Shown here in pieces: positions 1-12,300 of a stretch of 64,000 nt of DNA. The stretch covers positions 20,799 to 84,798 of the forward strand of contig JAFDWD010000004.1 in NCBI GenBank assembly GCA_018268695.1, written 5' to 3'. The DNA is from Actinomycetota bacterium (GTDB lineage Bacteria; Actinomycetota; Thermoleophilia; Solirubrobacterales; 70-9). Below the pieces are notes generated by a model. It was not told the DNA's origin and searched no databases. It was given only the letters and a program-made list of their open reading frames with translations. The position numbers and the translations under genes are program-made. Each line of letters starts with the position of its first letter. The stretch's first letter is position 1.

Positions 1-299
1 CTTGTAGTCGCGCTGTCTGTTCAGGAACCAGCGGGGAATGCCGCGTCCTTCAGGATCAGCAATGACGTTGGCGATTTCCTCGGCCTGCTGTTCAGTGAGT
101 TCACCTGCATAAGCGGTGCGGTACCTGCGCGCATGCGGGGGTTGATCCTGAGAATCTTGCAGATGAGGAATCCGAAGCGCCTTCCGACACCCTCGATGGC
201 CTCGATGGCGTAGGGCACGGTACGGACGCCCTCAATGTTGGTGTTGAGGATACGCAGAATGTGCTTAAAGTTGTCGACGTTTTCGATGACGAGGGTCAT
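1..299 (-). CDS. RPS18: Ribosomal protein S18 (uS13), 5' part, runs off window
   Basis: Component of the 40S ribosomal head. The N-terminus (MTLVIENVDNFKHILRILNT, then NIEGVRTVPYAIEAIEGVGR) matches eukaryotic S18. The frame breaks after INPRMRAG and resumes as ELTEQQAEEIANVIADPEG and RGIPRWFLNRQRDYK once a 20-nt intron at 105..124 is removed (starts GTAC, ends TTATGCAG on the minus strand). The C-terminal half lies before position 1. All visible Gln codons are CAG, as expected for a highly expressed gene. A run of A/T (310..335, with TATAAATATTTATA) lies just upstream of the ATG. Identity is secure; only the 3' end is missing. Confidence 0.95.
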
Positions 300-655
300 G
301 ATTGGTGGTGATATAAATATTTATATTTAATTCAATATTCCCCAAGTGGGTTTAATCCCCCAACTGAATTGGCTCACAGTCGTCGGGGAAATTAGAGGGC
401 GTGCAATATCCATGCCCAAAAATAACTGAGAGGTTGAGTTGTATCAAGCCTCTGGCAATACGTCGTAATCTATCGGGCAGAACGCTAATAATCGCGGTGT
501 TCAGTTTGGTTGCGAATAGAGGTTGATTGAGTGCTTAAACAAATCAGCAAGGGCATTATCGTAATATCTGCTCTCGTTTCGGAGGATTAGCAAGGAGCAT
601 ATAAGTTGGACTACACAGTAGTCCCGCCAGTCTATAATTCAATTTATTTGAGAAT
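300..655. other. Long intergenic region with two hairpins, possible ncRNA
   Basis: This is one of only two gaps over 300 bp in a window where gaps are usually 20-60 bp. It separates the divergent RPS18 and XPO1 starts. Besides an AT-rich block at 310..340 and the XPO1 TATAATT at 633..639, it holds an imperfect 9-bp stem-loop (429..437 with 444..453, one bulged base) and a perfect 7-bp inverted repeat with a 3-base loop at 608..624. I found no convincing protein frame and could not match it to a known snRNA or snoRNA by eye. Confidence 0.4.
633..639 (+). promoter_or_regulatory. TATAATT start element of XPO1
   Basis: TATAATT begins 23 bp before the XPO1 ATG. The same heptamer or a close variant recurs in front of many genes in this window, which makes it a likely core promoter or initiator element. 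Confidence 0.55.
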
Positions 656-3600
656 ATGAACAACACACTGGAGATGCTGTTGAACCGCTCAATTCCGTTT
701 GAAGGAGAAAAGATCCGCCTGTTGGACCAGGTTACACAGGCGCTCTCCAGCTCCGATCCCAGCCAAATCAACAGCGCTAGCCAGATCTGGAAGACTCTCA
801 GCGACGATCCCAATTTTTGGTTGCAGAGCGATCAGATCCTAGTGAACTCGACAAACAATCACACGAAGTTCCTGACGCTGGTGCTCATGGAAAACTCGAT
901 TAAGGTACTTGGGGAGTTACGCAGCAACGCTGGTTGGCACTGCCGTTCGAGGAGCGCGAGGGCATAAAGGCGTACATCGTGAGTCTGGTGCTGAAGCTGG
1001 GGGGAGCAAGTAACCTGGACAAGAACATGGAGAGCCTGCTGTCGAAGGCGAACTCGATTTTGGTGCAGATCGTGAAGTATGAATGGAACACAACGTGGAA
1101 GTCTTTTATTCCGGATATCTGCGCAGCTAGCAAGACGGACCTGAACCTGTGCCAGAACAACCTCAGCATTCTGAAGATGCTAAGTGAGGAGATTTTCGAA
1201 TTTAGTAAGAACCAACTGACTATGCAGCAGATCGCTGAGTTGAAGCAGCACATGAACTAGGAGTTCACGAAGGTCTTCGAGCTCTGCGATGAAATCCTCC
1301 GCAACGCCGATAAGGTCAGTCCTGCCCTCAGCAAGAGCTGTCTCGAAACCCTCTACAGCTTCCTCGGCTGGATCCCCATCTTTTACATCTTCTTCAGCGA
1401 TATCATCCAACGTATTGTACAGTTTGTCTCCAGTGAGGCTCACCGTGAGCCTGCTCTCCGTTGCCTCATTGAAATAGTGTCTCTCAAAATCGCTGATACG
1501 GAGGAGAGAGTGGAATAAATCCGTCAAAAGATCTTCCTTCTGCTGAAGGACTGCCTTGTCCGCTTCCAAAGCATTCCAATGCTCAATGAAACTATCGACA
1601 GGCTTATCGCCAACAAACAAAATAAAATTCCCAACGTCTTCCAGTTCGAAATCAGCTGCCAAAACATTGCACGCTTCCTGTGCAGCATCCTCCAAGAGCA
1701 ATATGAATGGCTAGTCCTGAAGGGTTCGGCAACTCAGATGGTCGGACAAGAGGTGCGCAATGCCCTGAACTGGCTGGTGCGACTCATGCAGATGCCCTTT
1801 GATCAGACGTATCGTATGATTGTGGAGTTCTTCCACTTCTTCGCTAAGAAGGTTAAAGAGCAAGGCAGCGTCAACAAACCCTTACTGTATAGCCGGGAGA
1901 ACATTGGAGACAACTACCCCGAGATCTTCGAAGAGGTCAAGAAGATCATCATTCTGCGCATGGCTAAGCCTCAAGAAGTTCTGATCGTCATTGACGATAA
2001 TGGTCAGCCAATGCGCGAAGAACTCGCCAACACTGAGAACTATGCCATGTACGAGCTGATGAGGGAACTGCTGATCATCGTTGCTGAGATGAGCTGGTCC
2101 ACTACCAGGTCTTTCATCGTGTCGAAGATTGAAAAGCAAAACACAAACGAGTTCAGCTTCGACATTCTCAATAGCTTGTCCTGGGCGGTGGGAAGCATGT
2201 ATGGCAACATACCCGAGCAGGAGTAAAAGCCATTCTTGATTTCAGTCATTAGGGTACTTCCGTTGTAATGTAGACGCTGTTGCATCTGTGTGAGGCCAAA
2301 AAAGGAAAGGAGAACAAGGCTGTGGTTGCGAGCTGCATCATGTACGTGGTCGGCCAGTATCCCGGTTTCCTCAAAAGCAACTGGAACTTCCTCAAGACTG
2401 TCGTGAAGAAGCTGTTTGAGTTTATGAGGGAGAGGTTCCCGGGAGTCATGGACATGGCCTGCAACACCTTTCTCAAAATCGCGCAGAACACAAGCGAGCA
2501 GTTCGTCAAGCTCCAGGAGGGCGACTCCGAACCCTACATCTGCGACCTTATTCGCCGCATTCCCGAAGATACTTCTGAGCTGAACTCGGACTCCTTCAAA
2601 CTGCTCTTCTATGAAGCCATCGGCCACATCATTTCTAGCGAGCCTCGTTTGGAGGTCAAGACTAATTACATCCGTGGCACTCTCGGTCACTACTACGACG
2701 AATATAACCAGGTGCTTACAGCGGCTCAAACCAACCCCGCAATACTCAAAGACGAAAATGTTGAAACCAAGATTCACTTCTTTTTGCGCATCAATGAGAG
2801 GTTGGCTTCTTCCATCGGTTTGCCCTATGGGTCGTTCCTGGTGCAGTTCAACGACACGCTCAACAAGCTGTTTATATACTACTGTGGAGAGACTGAACGA
2901 GCGGTGGAGACACAGGGCAAGGGAGTCCTCAACTACCTCACAATCAAGCGTATGAAGGCTATCTGCAAGGAGATCCTAAAACTGTACAACACTTATATCG
3001 GGAAGTGCATCAACATCAACGAAACCGAGGCTTCTTCGGTGATTGACTCCTTCGTGCTGCCTCTGGTGAACTTCCTTCCGACTTTCAACAAGGCCATCCC
3101 TGAAGTTAAGTAGGCCGAGTTCCTGAGCCTGCTCACCACTATCTTCGAGAGACTGAGCATCGCCCTGAAGCCAGACCTGGTCAGCGCTTTTCTGAGTTCG
3201 GTGTTCTAAAGCACGCTGGCGATGATAACCACGGACTTCAACAGCTTCCCGGAACACCGCACGAACTTCTTTTCGCTGCTCAAGGCCATCATCAAGCATA
3301 ACTTCCAGCAGCTGTACAACATGCCCTAGGACAAGTTCCACACCATCATGAACTGCATCGTCTGGAGCATCAAGCACGAACTCAGCACCTTTAGCGACCT
3401 CGGTCTTGACCTGCTCTTCGACACCCTCGAGAACCTCACGCGCAACCCACACATCATCAACATCTTCTACCAGAGGTACTATTTGAGTCTGATGTGCGAT
3501 ATTTTCGAAGTCCTCACCGACGGCTTTCACAAAAGCGGCTTCAAAATGCACTGCCGCATCCTCTTCTGCATGTGTCGTGTGCTCGTGGGCAACTATGTAC

Positions 3601-3881
3601 TCCGTGTGTTATTCAGCTTTCAATAAAAGTGGGCGGGGACAGCCAGACCACCAACAACTGGTAGTTCGTGCTGCAGTACCTCACGGACAAGCTGTCGGGC
3701 GCCTTCCATAACGTTTCCAAGCAAGACACGATGAACAAGCTGGCACGGATGATGCAGACCCAAGACGAAAAGCAGTTCAGGGTAAGCCCGTGGATTATGT
3801 TAGGCCTAAACCGGCGACTATCTCGTCATGATAAACCGGTACACGTCTGCAGAGCAGCAGGACCTGCAGAGCCACTCGTGA
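656..3881 (+). CDS. XPO1: Exportin-1 (CRM1) nuclear export receptor
   Basis: Karyopherin that carries leucine-rich NES cargo and RanGTP out of the nucleus. After removing four introns (905..924, 2254..2273, 3597..3616 of 20 nt; 3782..3803 of 22 nt) the frame encodes about 1047 residues, the normal length for CRM1. Recognisable stretches are LCQNNLSILKMLSEEIFEFS, LGWIPIFYIF, FHFFAKK and the repeat region with ASCIMYVVGQYPGFLKSNW followed by FLKTVVKKLFEFM, which line up with CRM1 HEAT repeats. Several in-frame TAG/TAA codons (for example 1258, 3110, 3329) read as Gln. The stop is TGA at 3879. The last intron is placed so that a plausible short C-terminus results, and is the least certain of the four. 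Confidence 0.93.
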
Positions 3882-3907
3882 CTTCGGAAAACTAGAAGTA
3901 TGCAGCT

Positions 3908-4530
3908 TCACTTACGTATCTGCGATATTGAGTCGCGCTTCTTCTTCTCGTACGGGTTCGACAGTTCTCGCAGTTTTCCGCTTAGGGAGCTGTTGCGCTT
4001 GCTCTTTGCGGACTGCAGAATGCGGTCCGACATGTTGCTCTGACGGCTGGTTACACGATCGCGGCTCGCCTGCTCCCTGAGGAAGCTGAGCTCTTAGGAG
4101 AGCTGCTGGTTGTCGCGCTTGAGGTTGCTGATTATGTCGCGGGTGCTCGTCAGCAGTTGTTCGCGTGCGACTTCGCTCTCGTGCAGCTTCTCCTGGAGCG
4201 AGTCGCTGTACAGTTTCAGTTGCTGCTCGGCCTGCATTATCAACGGCGTACGCGTATGTGCTGCCTATTCTCACCCTCGTTCTTCTGCAGAAGTCGCTAC
4301 AAGTTGCGGTAGTCTTCTTCCTGCGGAGCTGCCAGCCGCTCGCGAACCTTCCGGAAGTACAGATCGATAACGTTGCTGATGATGCCCACCAGCTCCAGCG
4401 CATCCTGGTAATCCTTCAGCAGCGGCTCCAGTTCCTTCAGATCTTGATTAGTGCGCAGCAGTCCCCGGACCTCACTGATGACCTTCTCGAGGAGGCTGTT
4501 AAGGTGTCGTTCGAGACGCGAGTCAGCCAT
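3908..4530 (-). CDS. Small coiled-coil protein, unknown function
   Basis: Encodes about 200 residues after removal of a 20-nt intron at 4232..4251. The N-terminal part (MADSRLERHLNSLLEKVISE) and the middle (LKLYSDSLQEKLHESEVA, then DIISNLKRDNQQLSQELSFL) show heptad spacing typical of coiled coils; the tail is Lys/Arg/Ser-rich. I do not recognise a family. It converges on XPO1 with only 26 bp between the two stop codons and shares a 32-bp divergent promoter with the next gene. A cytoskeletal or ciliary role would fit its neighbour but is only a guess. Confidence 0.75.
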
Positions 4531-4562
4531 CGTTATAGATTATAAACCGTCACTGCACTGCG
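4531..4562. promoter_or_regulatory. 32-bp bidirectional promoter
   Basis: The two divergent ATGs are only 32 bp apart. The interval holds overlapping A/T elements: plus-strand TATAAA at 4541..4546 and minus-strand TATAATC (plus 4538..4544). Both genes must initiate within this space. Confidence 0.6.
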
Positions 4563-6322
4563 ATGAAGGACGAGGAGACGGGCAGTCAGCCCGACATGAA
4601 GAAGTCGTTCGCAGGGCCCAGCAGCTATCTCAACAGCAATCGCATAACCATGGGTCGAACCAGAGCCAGTTCGGCCGCGGCAGTCCGCCACGACAACAGC
4701 CGCTTTTCGGTGATGCGGTCGGTGTCTCGTGGCATCAAGTACCTTCGTGAGCGAGCGTAGACACCACAACATCACGTAGATCATCGCGATGGACCTGCCG
4801 CCGGTGGAACCCTCCGAGCCGGAGATTTTAAAAGTCGAATCCAAGAGCGTGATGACGCTGCACGAGATTCGCAAGCTCTACGATGAGGCCCTGACGTTGT
4901 CCAACCGACGCGAGAAGGAGCTGCAGGCTCTGCGCAATGAGAACGAGCACCTGAAGGAGAAGCAGCGATAAATGCAACTGGTGACCATGGACATCGAGAA
5001 GCTCAACTCCAAGATCGATGCCGACAAGCAGGTGGCCTTCGAATCCTACGAAGAAAGTTTCTGGAACCGCAAGAGCTACGAAAACATGCGGCATCGACTC
5101 ATCGTATTAGGCGGTTTACGCAGAACGACAAGCAGGTCCTCAGCAAGCGGCTGCTCGAGCTCTAGCAATTTCTCGCGCAGAAGAAGTTCATCAGGCAGGA
5201 AATACAAAGCAGATACGAGCAGACCAAGCTCGAAAGCAGTCGCGCTGCCAAGATGCTCGACAAGATGCGAGAGGTATGCCTTAAGGAACTCAGAACCTGG
5301 GAGAGCTGGAGATGCGCAAGCAGCAGAAGCTGTCGATGTACGAGGATGGACTGCAGAGCCAATTCGAATACAAGCAGAAGCAGCAGAACAAGGACTCTAG
5401 GATCAACGAAATCGCGGAGACGGCCATGCAGGAGAAGGACAACAGCGAGAAGAACTGGAAGAAACTGCTGTCCGTGCACAAGTTCGTAAAGGTGATGCTG
5501 CGGCAGAAGATGGAACGGGAACTGAAGAAGTTCCAAGTGGTGGAAACTGCCTACCAATCAATCAAAACCAAAACGGGAGTGTGGCAGGCCGAAGAAATCG
5601 TCTAGAAATTTATCAACCGCGACGAGACCTACGGCAACCTGCTTTACTCGATCGCGGAGGCCGAAAAGAAGATATCGGCCAGCAAGCGCCGCAACGAATA
5701 CCTCCGTTCCAGGGAGAACCAGCTCAAGGACACTCTCAACGAGCTCGAAAAACCCACCAAGAAGACCGAGTTCGACCTCTCCAAAGAGATCAAAACCGTG
5801 GCGAAGAACACCCGCGCAAACATCAACTCGGGGCTCATGAAGGAGCGACTCTACAAGTTCGCAGTGGTCACCCTCGAACGTTTAGACGTTCTGTAGAGCA
5901 AGTAGAGCAAGGATTACCGCGAATAATTTACCAAGGATCAAATGGTGTAGCTATACGACGTGCTGACAAGCAGGCTCATACAGTTAGATAACAGCGGACT
6001 TTCCGAAGAAGTAAACAGGGCCTTATCGCAGATGAAATCACCTGAGAGTGTTCAAAAATTCACAACTATCTCGAACCGCAAGAATGTGAGAGTGCCAATA
6101 GACTCGAACGGAACAGCTTCGGACGAGTAGAGCGTGGACGTGACTGAAGAGTAAGCTCAATTGGAGGCCCATCGCAACATGCTGGAAAACACCAACGCAT
6201 GGTTCTTCGAGGAGCTGCGTCGCAAACAGGCCGAGAACCTGAGGAAGAGACTAGCAGACCGCGAAAAGCAAGTGCCGAAGGTGCGCGAGATCCCAAAAGA
6301 GCCGTCAGGCGATGCCTCGTGA
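4563..6322 (+). CDS. Coiled-coil protein, outer-dynein-arm docking-complex type
   Basis: About 565 residues after removing introns 4739..4760 (22 nt), 5104..5123 and 5274..5293 (20 nt). Nearly the whole protein from residue 70 on is predicted coiled coil (TLHEIRKLYDEALTLSNRRE; ENEHLKEKQRQMQLV; KMLDKMREN). The pattern near residues 300-360 (KFINRDETYGNLLYSIAEAE, then SKRRNEYLRSRENQLKDTL) resembles the CCDC63/CCDC114/CCDC151 group that anchors outer dynein arms on axonemal doublets. The family assignment is by pattern only; another axonemal coiled-coil protein is possible. The first intron lacks the usual TTAY motif and is less certain. The stop TGA at 6320 lies 18 bp before the next ATG. Confidence 0.65.
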
Positions 6323-6340
6323 TGCTACCGCGATTAATAT

Positions 6341-9300
6341 ATGGATTACATCGCCGACGGTTCGTTGCTCGAGCTCGACGTTCAGTTCGAGGAAGGCGTC
6401 GCACGCCTGGGCAGCTACAACTACTCCAGTAGATAAGTCGTTCTGGAGCCCCAGCGGAGTCCATCGAGGTTGCACACAACCTACCAAATTTTGCTCCCGC
6501 AAAGCTTCAACGAACGGGTCGTGCAGACGACCTCATACGATCGTTCCTTGCGAATTGGAGGCGGCTTCTATCTTAAGAACCTATTCACCGAAGAGTATCT
6601 CAGCTATGAGGACGCGACTTTGCGTGATCCATTGCTCATCCGCAGCGCCTCTCCCGTCAAGATGTTCTGCTTCGTCCGACCTCATAACCTTGCCTTTCAA
6701 GAAGAGGGCTTCGTAGGTTATGGCGTTGAACTCAAACTGTGTGCCCTCAACGGCTAGACCTTCGTACGATGCAGAAGAGTCCCTGGACACTCTAGCGCCC
6801 TCAATCTGTCGCTATCCAAAGTGGATTTCAACCCGATCGTTCTGCACCGAAGCTCCCTGGAGAGCAACCGCATTGAGGAAGGCTTTCCGTTCAACGTGTA
6901 CTTCCTGGAGCAGTAATGCTATCTCACGTAAAGTAACCTCAACGGAGAACTGCAGCTGGAGATCGACAAGTCGCTTCCGCTTATTTCGAGCAAGTTCTAT
7001 CTCGAGCGATAAGGAAGTCTCTTCTACATGCGGTCCATGTTCTTCAACGGCTACCTCGAGTTTAAGAAGGGCCGTAAACCTCAGCTTAGTAACAGACGGT
7101 CAGAAGCAGGGCTGCTCAGGTTGCACCTCTACAGTGAAGGCAACAGCAAGGAAGACAGTAATTCAGTCATATACTGCCTCGAGCATGTAAGCACCGGCGG
7201 ATACTTCGGCTTCGGTGACAAAGGAGTCGGCTTGTACGAGGGAAAGCGTCTGCTGAATGCTATGCAACTCAGACGATGCGTAATCGATAACATCGGAATC
7301 ACTGGCTTCATGAATACACTCATGGAGGTCTTCAACTTCGATCCCCTTGAACAGTCCAGCGACTTCCTGCGGAGCTTTCTGATTTGGACCAAGAGTAAAG
7401 TTATTAAGCAGATGCAGACGCGGCATTATTCAGGAGAGGTCAGTGATTTTGAGCTGCTGCAGCGAGAGTTCTTCGAGTTCGGGCTAGTCGACAAGCTCTT
7501 CCGAATCCACGTCTTGAGGGAAGAAGCGCCAGTACGAAAGGAGGTCGTTATGCTTATCAACTTCTTGTGTAAGGACAGTCCCACCAACTCGGCGTGGCTT
7601 CTGCGCGCTCACAACTTCATTCTGGCCAACTTCTATTAGGAGCACTTCGACTTGTCGGAGATCATCGGGTTGCAGGAGCTCGTCTGTCTGCCTCACAACA
7701 AGCTGCGTGGTACCCTGAACGAATGCAACTGCCTATTGCTGATGCTCGCGGAAAGGGGACAAGCAGACGACTCCCACCCGAAGTTTCTAAGGTTCTTCAA
7801 GTTTACTTTGCAGCTCAACGATGCCAGCGGCCGTAGCCTGCAATCGTTCGCAGGCCTTCTCCGTAGCAGTAGACGCATACAGAACTTCAAACTGGCTTCT
7901 CGTGATGAGGAATTCAAGTTAGAAGACCAGCTCATCTTTGAGATCTACATCATTCTGGCCGGCAAGTCGCTTGTGGGCACACTCCCGCTCTCGTCAATTG
8001 TCGCCATCTTCAAGGACACCTCGAGGGAGTTGAAGCTGCGTAAACTCTGCGTGCAGTACCTGCAGGTTGAGTACCTCCAAAAGACTTACAAACAGCCCGA
8101 CCACGTCATCTTCGAAAGTGTCGAGGAAGAGCAGGGGTCGGTCATAGACCGCCAGCTGGCCAACTACGTGACGAGTCTCAAAGAATACTGCATGGGCGAG
8201 GTGCGGGTAGTCGATTCGACTGTCGGCGACGGTCAAATCGTTGCGGTTATTTTCCTGCTGTACATGCTGTGTCTCGGTCGGCTGTAGCACTACGAACTCA
8301 TGGAGGCCTGCTGCAACCTGATCGCCATCATCGAGGAAATGGAGATCCAACAGGAAAACTATGAGAAGGACTACGACTTTCTCAGTAACTCGGTGAAACT
8401 ACTGTCGCGTTCTCTGCATTACCTTAACAACCTACGGCTACAGACCACATTTCGCGAAATGCTGAAGAGTCCCGTGAACAGTGAGAGAATTCTGCAAGAA
8501 CAGCTGAAAGAGAGCCCTGAGCTGCAGAAGCTGCGACTGCAAAACTGTCTCACCAAGGTGTGCTACTTCGTCAAGCTGTCTGGAAGCAACCCCCGCAACG
8601 GCATGCTCTTCCTGGAGGCGCAGGACCTCCTGTACGAGTACACTCATCACGCCGAGCTGTATTCCAAAGAACTTCTGAACTCGCACGTCGTCAAGGAGTT
8701 CGATGTTGAGGCCCTGCAAGCTTACGCATTGGTCAACAGCGTAAGGGAAGGCGTGATGCACCACAAGCCCATGTCCGACTTCGGAGTGCTTCTCAAGAAG
8801 CTGTAGCAAGTTACTTCCGACGCGAGGCACAGCAAAGTTGTGCTGATGAAGGTGCAGACGATTCTGAGATGTCTGCGCACCGACGAACTTTTGATGGGTC
8901 TCGTACGCAGCCACATCCTCGAGATCTCTCTTGAAGACCTGCACACCACTTTCAGCGTGCTGATCGTGTTTGCCGACGATAACCTGGTTAACTGCCAGTC
9001 GCTGCTTGATCTTCTCAGTCAAGTCGAACTACACTTTGAAGGCGAAGACGAAATGGAAGAGCTGTACGCGTTGGTGAGAGTCATCGTTAAGAACCCCTTA
9101 ATGCGCTAAACAGAGTACCTGCCTTATGTGGAGCGGCTCATCTTCAGTAAGCAGCCCACAGCATCTGGCGGCGTGGAGTTCATGCATCTCATGGTCGAAG
9201 TCACAAATTCAACACGCCCAGTTTCGGCAGAGCGAGTAGTCCGCCACTTAGTTCATGACCCCTAGACATTGAGAGTGATGCTCAGCATTTAACACAAGTA

Positions 9301-12300
9301 GCGGCCGGTCTTTCCCGCAAACACCCCTATCGATTACCTCATTCCGATGTTCCAGCTCATCAACAATCTCAAAGAGTGCGCGCAGCTCAACCGCGACTTC
9401 CGAGAGAACCTACTTGCAGCGCTGCCAGCCGAATCCTACGAGCTGTTTCGTTCAAGCGAAAAGTTCTTTGTGGCTCCGTGCATGGACCACTACCAGCAGA
9501 CCTATTTGGAGGTGCTGCTCATAGAAATGCTCTGCGGCTTTGGTCTCTTCGAGCTTCTGCCGCTGGCTGTTGCCTTCAACTGTCTCCTCAGCACCGTCCA
9601 GTCTTACACTAGCTGCTTCCGTTCCCTCCGCGACACCCACTTCGAGCAGGTCGAGGCCTTTTTCGTCAAATACCCAAAGTTGCAGCGCCTGGAAATGGAT
9701 GCAGTCGTCTTCGCAGCTAAAATATTGACACCTCTTTTGAAGCAGGCTGAAGACTTCGCAGTACTTTACGACAAGCAACTTGACGAGGACCGGAAGCAGG
9801 CATTGTTGCGCAGCTGCCGCATCCTCGCTACAGAGGTGATTGCTTGCTACGAGGGGTTCCTCACTAACGACGACTACCATCGGCATTAAAGTATCCTCAA
9901 CGAGTCGCTGAAGATACTGCACCGCAGCTTCGGCCTGGAGCCAGACCTGAAGTTCTACTACAACTACAACAGTCGGTCGGAGGGCAGTCACCGAGATAAC
10001 GAAGAGCAGCTTTGTAGCAGCATCTGCCAGTACCTGGAGCAGAACGAAACTGAAAAGGAGGTGTTTCTGAGTTCGGTGTCGGAAGAGCTGCGCAACATCA
10101 TTCAGTCGGAGTTCGAGGACCGCAGGAAGGTCGTCGGAGTGATGCTCGCAGACATGGGCATGGGCTTCGTGATTGAGACTCTGTTGTTCTGTCTTCAAGA
10201 AGCAACTACCAGCTATAATACAACCGCAATCCCTATGGTCATGGCAGTGGAGCCCAAGCCCAGTACCATGATACGCGCAGCTCTCGCTATCGACAAGCTG
10301 CTCATGATTGACACCAGCCAGACCATCGACATACTCCTGAATAGCAACTTCGCAGAGCTGCTGGTTGACTGCTTGGGTTCCAACTACCAGGACATTGAGC
10401 TATTGCTGGTGATTACGCTCAAAATGATGAAGGGCAACAAGGGCGAACTCAACCTCGAGGCTCAGCGTGCCTTCCAGCAAGCCTTCCTGGGCAAGCGCCG
10501 GCCCATGGCGATGAAGTTCATCAGGCGAGTGCTTACCGACGAGCTGAACAACATGATTGGAAGCCAGGGTGCTAAGACCAGTCTGGAGAGGGAAGTAGAG
10601 ATGCGACTTAACAATAAGAGGGAAGAGACAAACGTGTACCTCAAGACAGTGAATACTGTGGAGTGCCTGTGCCAGTCCCTCAACTTCGACATCAAGGAAG
10701 TCTTCGGAGAAAGCGAAAACCGATAAAAGTCGATTCTCGCGCTCTTAATTGAGCTGCTCGAAAGGTCATTAGGAGTCAGTTTAAACAACCAATCGGCCAG
10801 CAAGCCGTTCACGATTAGCCTCGAGCGTTGCTCTTTCGTGGAAGCCACTTCCAAGTGCGTAATTTCATTGCTGCACGGTCCCCATCGCTCCAACATCAGA
10901 CGAGCCCTTCTGCTGGGCTACCAAAGTATGTGCGTCAAAGTCATGCGCATCAACGATTCGCTGCAGACGCTGCAGCCAAGCCATCGCATGAGCAGCCTCA
11001 GCCTTCGCGTCTTCGAAAAGGGCGACCTTCAGCACATAAAGCGAATCGAGCCGCGCTTCTACAACAACTACCTCAAGGCAGAAGTGGCGAAGCGCGAAAA
11101 TGACTTTAACTACGAGTTCATGGCCCGGTTAAAGAAGTTGGCAATCCTGACCCTGGACTTGATGTTCGAGCAGAGTGTGCGCTACCAGAACCCCGCAGAA
11201 ACAGACGAGCAAGGCAAGCTTATCGAGAGCAATATTGTGAGTCTCTACGAAAAGCTCAGAGCTGTGCACAACGTGACGGACGAGGATCTCATCCGGCTGC
11301 TCTACAACAAGGAAGTCGAAATGAACTTCCTGGAGAAACTGATTGCGCTGCGGGTCTTCGACCAGCATGAAGAGGAAGAGAAGGAGCCACAGCTTGAAGA
11401 CTTGAAGCCGAGCCTGAGTCTGTAGTACGGCATATACATGTACAATTACTTGTACTGGTACTATGAATGGAAAGGCAGCAACGAAATCACCAACGCCGTC
11501 TACAAGCACGCTAACGAAAAGCGGCTGCGGAAGCGCTATAATCGCAACATCGGAGTGTTCTACCAGCTGTACTCGCTCGTTCGCGATCTCTTCAGCATCA
11601 TCGCGACTCTGCTGCGGTTTCTCTGTAAGAGCAACACCCTTGCCTAGAAGTTCGCGAGACTCAGTTAAACCTAACAGATGACAGCCACCATCGACTTCTT
11701 CGCGCGCAATTTTCAAACTATCGAAATCAGAATGGAGGACGGTGCTACCGAAAACGTGTGCTTCCCCTTGGTTCCTGAGGCGCGCTGCTTTAACAAGTCC
11801 ATCCAACGGGACCTCTTCCGCAACATCGACTACAATTCGAATCACACCCGTCTCAGCAGTTTTGTGAGGTGTGCGCCCTTTATCATGATGAGGCTGGAAC
11901 TCGAGTACAGTCTCTCAAGGATCACCAGTCGGAATCGCGGCCTAGGAGTCATTGTCAAGTATCGCGAACTCTGGAAGAGTCTCAGCTTCATGTTTGGCTT
12001 CTGTCAGAATATGGTACTACTGCTTGAATTCTCAATACCGGCCAACGCCTTCATCTACCTCACCTACGCGTTCCGTTCCTGGCAGTATGCCATGGCCACG
12101 CTACTCTTCATCGTGTTTCTGTTTCAGTCCGTCAGACTGAGATTGATCATGGCCAACGAGTACTGCTCTGCAGCATCATTGAAGAATTCGGTGGCTAAAG
12201 CTGCGGTACGCACGGCCTATCTCGTTTCCGACAAGACCTTCTTCTATGCATTTTTCTACACGACAATCACGGTAATTGGCACATACTATCCTCTACTGCT

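Noticed and set aside
1258..3331. Apparent premature stops suggesting an exportin pseudogene
   Set aside because: The stops are TAG/TAA at ordinary or Gln positions; the same holds in all genes, and the frame ends once at TGA. It is code reassignment, not decay.
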